Source: Deltaproteobacteria bacterium (lineage in GTDB: Bacteria > Desulfobacterota > DSM-4660 > Desulfatiglandales > Desulfatiglandaceae). Taken from it: DNA of 5,028 bases. Below the pieces are notes generated by a model. The model saw only the letters and a program-made list of their open reading frames with translations, had not been told where the DNA came from and did no database searches. The stretch's first letter is position 1. The number at the start of each line of letters is the position of its first letter. Position numbers and translations under genes: made by a program. The DNA lies in NCBI GenBank assembly GCA_019307645.1, contig JAFDJF010000306.1, positions 1-5,028 on the forward strand, read 5' to 3'. Shown here one piece after another: positions 1-5,028 of the stretch.

Positions 1-1172
1 CACATGGGCCTTAAAAAGACGGAAGGGTGTGGACGAAGTCTGCGCCCATGCAGGGCCGACCTCGGCAAAGGTTCCCCTCATTCCGATGCGATTGAAATGT
101 GTCTCGGCAAAGTTCCTGGCAGCGTGGAGGTACCCCTGGGTGCCCGGTCTTCCTGCGAGTATCTGAACCTCGTCATTCCCCTCGGCCCCGTTGTCAGAGA
201 TAAAAACAATCAGTGTATTGTCGTCCTCCCCGATCCCTTTGAGATAATCGAACAGGCGCCCGATCTCCATGTCCATGTACTCTGTCATGGCCCTGTAGAT
301 TCCAAACTTCCTCCCCGAGATCGTAAGCACAGCAGGCATCAACCCGGTAGTGCGCGGCAGGAAGAAAAGCCGTTGCGCCTGCTCCACGTCCCCGGGTACG
401 ATCCCCAGTTCTTTCATGCGTTTGAAGCGCGCATGGCGTACAGCGTCCCAGCCCATGTCGTAGGTGTTTTTATAGCGCCGCAGCCAGTCCTTCGGCACCT
501 GAAGCGGCCCGTGGGGAGCCGTATAGCTCAGGAAGCCAAAGAAGGGTTTGTCGTCCTTCCGCCCTTCCTCGATAAACTGGATCATCTTGTCCGTATAGTT
601 TTTTGTGGAGTAAAAGTCCTTGGGAAGCTTGTCAATGAATTTCCCGTCCTCGGTATACACCACCCGTCGCTGAAGTGGTCGGCGGCACCGGAGAGCAAGG
701 TGAAGTCGCGCTCAAACCCGCGTGCACGGGGAATTTTGTCAGGCTCATAGCCAAGGTGCCACTTCCCGGTCATGTAAGTGTGATAGCCCCCGTCGCGCAG
801 CGATGATGCAACGGTGACCACCCGGTGGTTCATCCAGCCTTCGTAGCCCGGTTTGCCCTGAGCGTCAGGGGGGATGAGATTTTCAAAGGTTCCCAGGCCG
901 GCCACATGGTTGTCGGTACCGGTAAGGAGCATGGAGCGAGTGGTCGCGCAGGCCGGGCTCACATAAAAGTCCGTGAAGCGGACCCCGTCCCTTGCCATCT
1001 TATCAAGGACCGGTGTATTGAACTCCCCTCCGTAACTTCCCAGATCAGAGTAGCCAAGATCATCGGCAACGATTAATAATATGTTGGGCCGAGTCTCTTT
1101 AGCCTCAGCCGGTTTTAACCCTAAGGAAAACAAGCTGATTAACAGAAACAACCCCGAGATGATGTGATACAT
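1..1172 (-). CDS. Exported arylsulfatase (sulfatase family), interrupted by one frameshift, 3' end outside window
   Basis: This is a type I sulfatase, which hydrolyses sulfate esters with a formylglycine made from an active-site Cys. The N-terminus (about 24 residues: short polar start, hydrophobic IISGLFLLISLFSLGL stretch, AEA before Lys25) is a signal peptide, so the enzyme should act in the periplasm or outside. Visible family motifs are N-terminal PNILLIVADDLG with metal-binding Asp37-Asp38, the signature C75-A-T-T-R79 followed by MLLTG, and TGKWHLG (Lys137, His139). After Gly170 the frame breaks near 658-662, and the minus-strand frame from 660 to 1 continues the same protein for 220 codons without a stop. 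That part contains DFYSTKNYTDK, YTAPHGPLQVP (His), FISDNGAEG (Asp-Asn) and a near-terminal STPFRLFKAHV (Lys). About 390 residues are visible; such enzymes are commonly near 500 or more, so the C-terminus lies beyond the window. Adding one G to the GTGG at the break restores one frame with W-V-Y; removing two bases also would. Start is ATG at 1172 with a good ribosome binding site. Family is certain; substrate is unknown, and an inactive gene is possible. Confidence 0.88.
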
Positions 1173-1180
1173 AGCGTTTT

Positions 1181-1185
1181 CTCCT
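1181..1185 (-). promoter_or_regulatory. Ribosome binding site of the sulfatase gene
   Basis: AGGAG lies within a GA-rich stretch (GAGAGAGGAG), eight bases before the ATG. It supports the start that includes the complete signal peptide. Confidence 0.8.
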
Positions 1186-1191
1186 CTCTCT

Positions 1192-1215
1192 TACTGACCG
1201 AAAACTCGGTCAATA
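1192..1215. promoter_or_regulatory. Operator-like inverted repeat upstream of the sulfatase
   Basis: TGACCGA (1195-1201) and TCGGTCA (1206-1212) form a perfect 7-bp inverted repeat around AAAC. After one mismatch two more pairs follow on each side, giving 24 bp of dyad symmetry. It ends only seven bases before the ribosome binding site. No T-run follows, so it is not a terminator. Palindromes of the GACCGA/TCGGTC type are often bound by TetR-family repressors, so an operator is a reasonable inference, but no such regulator is encoded in the window. A related short palindrome, TTCGGACCGAA, lies at 1373-1383 and shares GACCGAA. Confidence 0.45.
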
Positions 1216-1475
1216 GTTATAAAAAAGAATAGCCCTGAATCGAAAAAATTGATTATAGACAATATACGATTCAATACCCGATTCCCCAAATGTTTTTAGC
1301 CACGAAAAATGGGCTTCTTGAACCACCCCCGGCGGAGGCATAACCGGAATGAAGATGAACCGTAATGTCCATTTCGGACCGAACTCATCCGGTTGCTTGA
1401 TATAGGAGAGACCATCAACACCTTCACCTTATTGAATTATCATTTTAAGTAGAACTCTGGCCTCGCCGGCGAACA
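1216..1475. other. Gap between ABM gene and sulfatase, no supported gene
   Basis: No gene can be supported here. A minus-strand TATAAT at 1252-1257 could be a -10 box for the sulfatase, but there is no TTGACA-like -35 at the right distance. Small palindromes occur at 1463-1472 (TCGCCGGCGA) and 1373-1383, and AACCGGA (1342-1348) pairs with TCCGGTT (1388-1394). None is followed by a T-run, so no intrinsic terminator for the ABM gene is visible. One minus-strand frame is open for 72 codons (1428-1213) without a usable start or ribosome binding site. Confidence 0.5.
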
Positions 1476-1808
1476 CTAAGGGGTTTTTTCACCCCGCAAA
1501 GCTTCAACAATTTCTATTCCGCCGATATTTGATATTGTGTTAAATAGTATTTCCGGAGGCTGGCTTGATAACTCTATCAACTCCAGGATCTTGAGATAGG
1601 CATTGGAGAGAATAAACCGATGAAGTATGGCCTCGGACTCCCACTTCTGCTCTAAGACAAGTCGATTTTCGTTTTCCAGGTCCTGGTACATACGGTAACT
1701 AATACAACCTGGTGTGACATGCATGGGGCCGATTAATGAATCCAGAAGCTCCAGGGCTGCTTTTTGCTTTTCTGGAAAAACGGTGACTCGTATAATGGAC
1801 TGAATCAC
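1476..1808 (-). CDS. Small antibiotic-biosynthesis-monooxygenase (ABM) / YgiN-like domain protein
   Basis: This 110-residue protein consists of a single ABM domain, a dimeric ferredoxin-like alpha+beta barrel. Family members include quinol monooxygenases, heme-degrading enzymes and proteins of unknown role that act without a bound metal or flavin. Visible family features are an N-terminal beta strand (IIRVTVFPEKQKAALELL), the turn TPGC (Cys35) followed by ISYRMYQDLEN, the conserved Trp56 in EQKWESEA with His63 in ILHRF, and the helix NAYLKILELIELSSQPPEI. There is no signal peptide, so it should be cytoplasmic. Start: the frame is open to a TTG at 1820, but GGAGG at 1814-1818 is five bases before the GTG at 1806-1808, so GTG gives MIQSIIRV and fits the family better. 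It stands alone behind its own sigma54 promoter (1889-1904), downstream of the sigma54 activator gene, which suggests strong conditional expression. The domain call is confident; substrate and activity cannot be read from the sequence. Confidence 0.85.
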   Translation of the reverse strand: MIQSIIRVTVFPEKQKAALELLDSLIGPMHVTPGCISYRMYQDLENENRLVLEQKWESEAILHRFILSNAYLKILELIELSSQPPEILFNTISNIGGIEIVEALRGEKTP

Positions 1809-1813
1809 TATGG

Positions 1814-1818
1814 CCTCC
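1814..1818 (-). promoter_or_regulatory. Ribosome binding site that sets the ABM start at GTG 1808
   Basis: A strong GGAGG lies five bases before the GTG at 1806-1808. The longer alternative would start at the TTG at 1818-1820, whose final G is the first base of this site, and that TTG has no ribosome binding site of its own. Confidence 0.75.
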
Positions 1819-1888
1819 AATTAATAATGGGTATTGGTAACCAGTAAAGAGTGTTTTAAAAATTGGTAGTTAATTAAGAATTATACTG

Positions 1889-1904
1889 TGCAAATACAGT
1901 GCCA
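1889..1904 (-). promoter_or_regulatory. Sigma54 (RpoN) -24/-12 promoter for the ABM gene
   Basis: The minus strand reads TGGCACTGTATTTGCA, an exact match to the sigma54 consensus TGGCAC-N5-TTGCA. The invariant GG is at 1903-1902 and the invariant GC at 1891-1890, with the required ten bases between them. With the C of GC at -12, transcription should start near 1878, leaving a leader of about 70 bases before the GTG. It points at the ABM gene and lies in the gap after the sigma54 activator. Sigma54 promoters need an enhancer-binding protein, and both the protein and candidate binding sites are next to it. Confidence 0.85.
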
Positions 1905-2002
1905 TTCCCGAAAGCTCGGCCTGTTTTGAGATTAAGCTACTGTAAATATTAGGATTAATGAAGAAGGGATGTTACTGCAAGAGGTTTTTTAAAGGCAAAA
2001 AA

Positions 2003-2039
2003 GTGCAACATTTTGTCCCTTTGGTGCAATATGTTGCAC
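2003..2039. promoter_or_regulatory. Tandem dyads, candidate upstream activating sequence for the sigma54 activator
   Basis: GTGCAA occurs at 2003-2008 and 2024-2029, exactly 21 bp apart (two helical turns). The second copy forms a perfect dyad with TTGCAC at 2034-2039 around TATG. The first copy has a degenerate partner TTGTCC at 2013-2018 with the same four-base spacer. The dyad centres lie about 133 and 154 bases upstream of the start predicted from the sigma54 promoter, within the usual -80 to -200 range for enhancer sites. Binding by the adjacent activator is an inference from position and symmetry. Confidence 0.6.
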
Positions 2040-2045
2040 TAAAGG
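2018..2045. repeat. 28-bp near-perfect palindrome (12-bp arms)
   Basis: CCTTTGGTGCAA (2018-2029) and TTGCACTAAAGG (2034-2045) pair over 12 positions with one G/T mismatch around TATG, and include the better half of the tandem dyads. In addition AGTGCAACAT (2002-2011) is the exact reverse complement of ATGTTGCACT (2031-2040), so two alternative pairings compete for the same bases. An 8-base direct repeat AAAGGCAA at 1991-1998 and 2041-2048 flanks the block at a distance of exactly 50 bases. Confidence 0.75.
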
Positions 2046-2206
2046 CAAGGGGTTTCCTGCTCAAATATTAAAGATCGACATTCGGAATGAAAGAGATACC
2101 ATTTTGGCTTTTCTAATAGAAATTGACAGGGTTTCATTTTATACTAATATCTTATCCTATTTCTGGTCAGCTGGGATTTAGAAAAGGAAATTAGCCCAAA
2201 TACACA

Positions 2207-2228
2207 AAGGGGCAATATTTTGCCCCTT
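2207..2228 (-). terminator. Stem-loop after the sigma54 activator gene, possible terminator
   Basis: AAGGGGCAA (2207-2215) and TTGCCCCTT (2220-2228) form a perfect 9-bp stem with a four-base loop, 16 bases beyond the activator stop codon. In the minus direction the stem runs into TTTGTGTATTT, a broken T-tract, so intrinsic termination may be leaky. Position right after the stop favours a terminator or a 3'-end protecting stem. It would isolate the ABM gene from the activator transcript. A protein-binding palindrome is the alternative. Confidence 0.55.
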
Positions 2229-2244
2229 CACATTTCTGATTTGA

Positions 2245-4248
2245 CTAAGGCCGCTCGATTCCAAGTTTTTTCATTCGGAAACGAAGTGTGGAAGGATTGA
2301 GACACAATATCTCCGCAGCCCCGCCTTTTCCTTTGACTCGCCAGTTGGTTTGCTTTAATATATTAATAATGTGTTGGCGCTCAACATTTTCAAGTTCAAG
2401 GTTTTCGGGTGGCTCTGATTCCAATGAGGTTGGTAAATGCAATTCAAGGGTGGTTCCGTTGTTGAGAATCAGGGATCGTTCGACCACATTCCGCAGCTCT
2501 CTGACGTTTCCCGGCCAATGGTAGTTTTTCAGGACTTCCATGCTCTTTGGCGAAATTTTCTTGATGAACCTCCCCATCTTCTCTCCCAGTTCCCCCACAA
2601 AGAACCACACAAGAGCCTCAATGTCCTCTGCTCGTTCGCGCAGAGTCGGAACTGTTATGGGAAACACATTTAACCTGTAATATAGATCCTCGCGGAATTT
2701 ACCTTCCTGGACGGCTCTGGCGAGATTGCGGTTGGTAGCGGCGATGACACGTACATCCACGGCAATGGTTTTGGGGCTTCCCAACCGCTCGAACGTGCCA
2801 TCCTGAAGGACCCGTAAAAGTTTGACCTGTATCTCCGGTGAAAGTTCTGCGATTTCATCCAGGAATATGGTGGAGCAGTCGGCGATTTCAAAGCGACCGA
2901 TCTGCTTAGCCATGGCTCCGGTGAAAGCACCTTTCTCACGTCCAAACAATTCGCTTTCAATTAGTGTGGAAGGAATGGCTACGCAGTTCACCGTAACCAT
3001 TGCCCGGTTTTCCCGGAGACTCGTATTATGTATGGCATGTGCGAGGAGTTCTTTGCCCGTACCGGTCTCTCCCAAAAGGAGGGCGGTTGTATCCTGGCGG
3101 GCTACCATTTCTGCCTGCGAAAGAATTTTTTTGATCGCATCGCTTTTGCCAACGATCTTATGATGTTTGATCTCGATCTCTTCACGTAGAAATATATTTT
3201 CCTGCTCCAGCCTGTCTTTTAGTTCGCGTATTTCAGAGAATGCTGCCCGGAGTTCTCGATCCCCCTTCTGACGAGCGAGGGTATTGGCGAAGACTTCTGC
3301 GATCCGGGAGAACTTGTCGATTTCTTCTTCGGACCATCTTCGGGATCTACCAACAGCCTCGAAACCTATGCCCCCCACACAGACGCCGCCTACCGTTAAA
3401 GGGATAGCAACCATGGATTCGATCTTGAGCTCGGCGAGCCAGTTCCTGTCCTTAGCCGCCTCCTCAGGTAGCTCATCAAGGGTCGAGTAATAGGTCAACT
3501 TTTTCTCTTTCAAGCGTGCCTGAAACCAGGGCACCTGATACTCGGCGCCTTTCGGCAAGGTGTAAGTGCTGATCTCATCGGCGTCTGCCGTGATTCGGAA
3601 CATGCCTTCGGTCTCGGAGAACGTACCCAAAGAACAGCGATCGATGTCCTCGTGCCTGGTGATACTTTGTACGGCGCCTGGGAATTCCTTTTCAACTTGG
3701 TCGATCGGAATGGCAAGGAAATTTCTCGATATGTTTGAAAGCAGCTCATCGAAGCTTTGCTTTTGCATGAGTAATTGTTGCCTGTTTGTTTCTCTCTGTT
3801 TTTGATCGCTGATGTCCCGGGCGAAGATGACTGCAGTGGATATGCCACCAATGGGAATAGAGGTGGATGTGGATTCCATTGGGACTCTCATCCCGTTTTG
3901 ACTGATTAATGCTATCTTGATAGGGAGATTATCCTTCCCACTTTCAAGCCTCTTGATTCTTTCTGCGACCACCTCTTGTGACTCTGGAGCAACGACGTCC
4001 AAGACGGGCATACCAACCATCTCTTCAGGATCAGAAAAGCCAAGCATCCGAGCACCGGCTGGATTGACGAAAAGAAAGTATCCATTGCGGATGGCCATGA
4101 TTGCGCCTGGTGCCACTTCAACTATTGATCGATAACCTTCGTCACTCTCTTTGGGGACATCCTCTACATTCAGGCAGTCCTTGAGTTTACTTTCCAACGA
4201 CTTCACTCTTTGGGCCAGCTCTTCATAGGTAGGTTTTATTGCAGACAT
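2245..4248 (-). CDS. Sigma54-dependent transcriptional activator, PAS-GAF-AAA+-Fis HTH
   Basis: This is an intact 667-residue bacterial enhancer-binding protein. It binds DNA upstream of -24/-12 promoters and uses ATP hydrolysis to open the sigma54-RNA polymerase complex. Domains in order: short N-terminal coiled coil (8-25); PAS (about 37-150; FLFVNPAGARMLGF, then ARDIS); GAF (about 165-325); helical linker (330-362); AAA+ (about 365-600). The AAA+ domain shows Walker A GETGTGKE (393-400), the sigma54-contact loop GAFTGA (440-445), Walker B IFLDE (461-465), sensor I AATNRN (503-508), arginines in REDLYYRL (519-526) and sensor II GNVRELRN (580-587). A C-terminal Fis-type helix-turn-helix lies at 620-667 (GGAAEILCLNPSTLRFRMKKLGI). 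All residues needed for activity are present. There is no response-regulator receiver, so the signal is probably a small molecule, redox state or gas sensed by PAS/GAF, as in FhlA- or NorR-like proteins; the exact ligand cannot be read. ATG at 4248 follows AAGG at seven bases. A stem-loop follows the stop. The likely target is the ABM gene downstream, through the dyads at 2003-2039. Confidence 0.95.
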   Translation of the reverse strand: MSAIKPTYEELAQRVKSLESKLKDCLNVEDVPKESDEGYRSIVEVAPGAIMAIRNGYFLFVNPAGARMLGFSDPEEMVGMPVLDVVAPESQEVVAERIKRLESGKDNLPIKIALISQNGMRVPMESTSTSIPIGGISTAVIFARDISDQKQRETNRQQLLMQKQSFDELLSNISRNFLAIPIDQVEKEFPGAVQSITRHEDIDRCSLGTFSETEGMFRITADADEISTYTLPKGAEYQVPWFQARLKEKKLTYYSTLDELPEEAAKDRNWLAELKIESMVAIPLTVGGVCVGGIGFEAVGRSRRWSEEEIDKFSRIAEVFANTLARQKGDRELRAAFSEIRELKDRLEQENIFLREEIEIKHHKIVGKSDAIKKILSQAEMVARQDTTALLLGETGTGKELLAHAIHNTSLRENRAMVTVNCVAIPSTLIESELFGREKGAFTGAMAKQIGRFEIADCSTIFLDEIAELSPEIQVKLLRVLQDGTFERLGSPKTIAVDVRVIAATNRNLARAVQEGKFREDLYYRLNVFPITVPTLRERAEDIEALVWFFVGELGEKMGRFIKKISPKSMEVLKNYHWPGNVRELRNVVERSLILNNGTTLELHLPTSLESEPPENLELENVERQHIINILKQTNWRVKGKGGAAEILCLNPSTLRFRMKKLGIERP

Positions 4249-4434
4249 GTTAACACCTTAATAAGGATGTATAATTGATCAGATAAGTTTATATGAAACT
4301 TTCCATAAGTCTCGGAATCTATATCACAGAGGCGATAATGAATGCAAATGATAGTTCTAAAGGTTGGGGAATGGGATCTGATTGAATATATTGTGGTTGT
4401 GGGATTGTCTGAAAAACTAAAGATATAGGGCCTG

Positions 4435-4462
4435 AACCTTCAATTTCCAAAAAGTGAAGGTT
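4435..4462. repeat. Inverted repeat in the gap between peroxiredoxin and activator
   Basis: AACCTTCA (4435-4442) and TGAAGGTT (4455-4462) form an 8-bp perfect inverted repeat with a 12-base loop, starting 23 bases after the peroxiredoxin stop. No T-run follows on the minus strand, so a classical terminator is not supported. AAGGTTTGT (4457-4465) can also pair with ACAAACCTT (4516-4524) inside the end of the peroxiredoxin gene. The rest of the gap (4249-4434) shows no clear promoter for the activator. Confidence 0.4.
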
Positions 4463-4485
4463 TGTAACCGAAATCATAAAAATCA

Positions 4486-5028
4486 TCACTTCGATAGCTT
4501 ATCTATATCTCTAAAACAAACCTTTACATCAGGCTTTTTATTAATATCCATCACCAAAATAGCTCGAATGATCCCTTTATCATCGATAAAAAAAAAGAGC
4601 TCTTTCTGAGAGGCCATCAGATCTGAGAACGCCGTATTTATTCGCTACGGCACCATGAGGCCAGAAATCAGACAATACCTCAAACCACAATGGACCGATG
4701 TGTTGGGTCCAGGCATGCAGGGTAGGGGTATTGTCTACGGTAATACCTAAAAGTACAGTGTCATTTTTGTCTAACGTGTCTTTTACCATTGTATAACCTG
4801 GCCATTGTTCGGAACAAACCGGTGTCCAGGCTGCTGGGACAAATGAGAGTATAACGCTTTTCTTTCCTCTATACTGACTGAGAGTTATTTTTTCCCCTGA
4901 TACAGATGGAAGTGTGAAATCCGGAGCAAGATCTCCGGATTTAACTTTCAGCTGACTATCTCTGGGTTTCAATTTCCCAAGAGAATAAGTTTTGGTTGTT
5001 GATTGTCCAGACTGGGAAAATGCGCTCG
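4486..5028 (-). CDS. Probably exported peroxiredoxin (AhpC/TSA family), 5' end outside window, one frameshift near the C-terminus
   Basis: This thioredoxin-fold peroxidase reduces peroxides through a reactive cysteine. The core reads GDLAPDFTLPSVSGEKITLS, then FVPAAWTPVC, which carries the PxxxTxxC active site with the peroxidatic Cys codon at 4814-4816 and Trp in the place of the usual Phe. Later LSDFWPHGAVANKYGVL and SERALF supply the conserved Arg. The frame is open to the right edge; the first visible residues SAFSQSGQSTTKTYSLGK look like the end of a signal peptide plus a linker, so the true start lies beyond 5028. The internal TTG at 4970-4972 has no clear ribosome binding site. After ALFF the frame ends at a TGA at 4580-4582 because of a nine-T run (4588-4596). 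With eight T it continues as IDDKGIIRAILVMD to LSK and a TGA at 4486-4488, the expected family ending. That segment carries the only second Cys (KVCF, 4516-4518), a candidate resolving Cys. The indel may be a sequencing error or be bridged by transcriptional slippage. Confidence 0.87.

Noticed and set aside
4..750. 248-codon plus-strand open frame
   Set aside because: It lies exactly antisense to the second half of the sulfatase, whose minus-strand translation contains clear family motifs. The plus-strand product has no recognisable domain and no ribosome binding site.
1463..1472. TCGCCGGCGA palindrome as ABM terminator
   Set aside because: It has no loop and no following T-run on the minus strand; a 10-bp palindrome is not enough for a terminator.
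1480..1495. GGGGT/ACCCC hairpin at the end of the ABM gene
   Set aside because: The stem is only 5 bp, lies largely inside the coding end, and the T-run is in the loop rather than after the stem on either strand.
1818..1820. TTG as ABM start codon
   Set aside because: It has no ribosome binding site; GGAGG overlaps its last base and fits the GTG at 1806-1808 instead.
1880..1885. Minus-strand TATAAT as a sigma70 -10 box for the ABM gene
   Set aside because: No -35-like sequence stands 16-18 bases upstream, and it lies in the melting region of the exact-consensus sigma54 promoter.
2022..2038. Plus-strand sigma54-like element TGG...TTGCA
   Set aside because: There are 11 bases between GG and GC instead of the required 10, it lies inside the dyads, and no plus-strand gene follows.
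2670..4135. Several 68-113 codon open frames on both strands inside the activator gene
   Set aside because: All are shadows of the intact 667-codon activator, without domains or start signals.

Overview
The window carries four genes, all read from the minus strand, in the transcriptional order: exported peroxiredoxin (runs off the right edge), a PAS-GAF-AAA+-Fis sigma54-dependent activator, a small antibiotic-biosynthesis-monooxygenase (ABM) fold protein, and an exported arylsulfatase (runs off the left edge). Base composition is moderate to AT-rich between genes and more GC-rich in the sulfatase. The large one-component sigma54 activator, a textbook -24/-12 promoter, a periplasmic sulfatase and this peroxiredoxin type fit an environmental Gram-negative bacterium. 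The style resembles Desulfobacterota (former Deltaproteobacteria), but that is an inference from gene style and not from a marker gene.

Right part (4486-5028): a thioredoxin-fold peroxiredoxin with the PxxxTxxC motif. Its reading frame stays open to the window edge and looks like the mature part of an exported protein. It is broken near its C-terminus by a one-base indel in a run of nine T (minus strand). Positions 4249-4485 form a gap with only weak inverted repeats.

Centre (1476-4248): an intact 667-residue enhancer-binding protein, a hairpin after its stop, and a 437-base gap up to the ABM start codon. That gap holds the most informative DNA of the window. A perfect sigma54 promoter (TGGCAC-N5-TTGCA, minus strand, 1889-1904) points at the ABM gene. 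About 110-165 bases upstream of the predicted transcription start lie two tandem dyads of a GTGCAA/TTGCAC half-site, set exactly 21 bp apart. The simplest reading is a self-contained switch: the activator senses an unknown ligand through PAS/GAF, binds the tandem dyads and turns on the ABM gene from the sigma54 promoter. The same sequence can also fold as two mutually exclusive RNA hairpins.

Left part (1-1475): a 303-base gap with an operator-like palindrome just upstream of the sulfatase ribosome binding site, then the sulfatase. It has a signal peptide, an unusual active-site signature (C-A-T-T-R instead of C-x-P-x-R) and a one-base frameshift after about residue 170. Both frameshifts in this window lie in or beside short homopolymers while the 2-kb activator is intact, so sequencing or assembly indels must be excluded before either gene is called a pseudogene. 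I see no RNA genes, mobile elements or CRISPR arrays.
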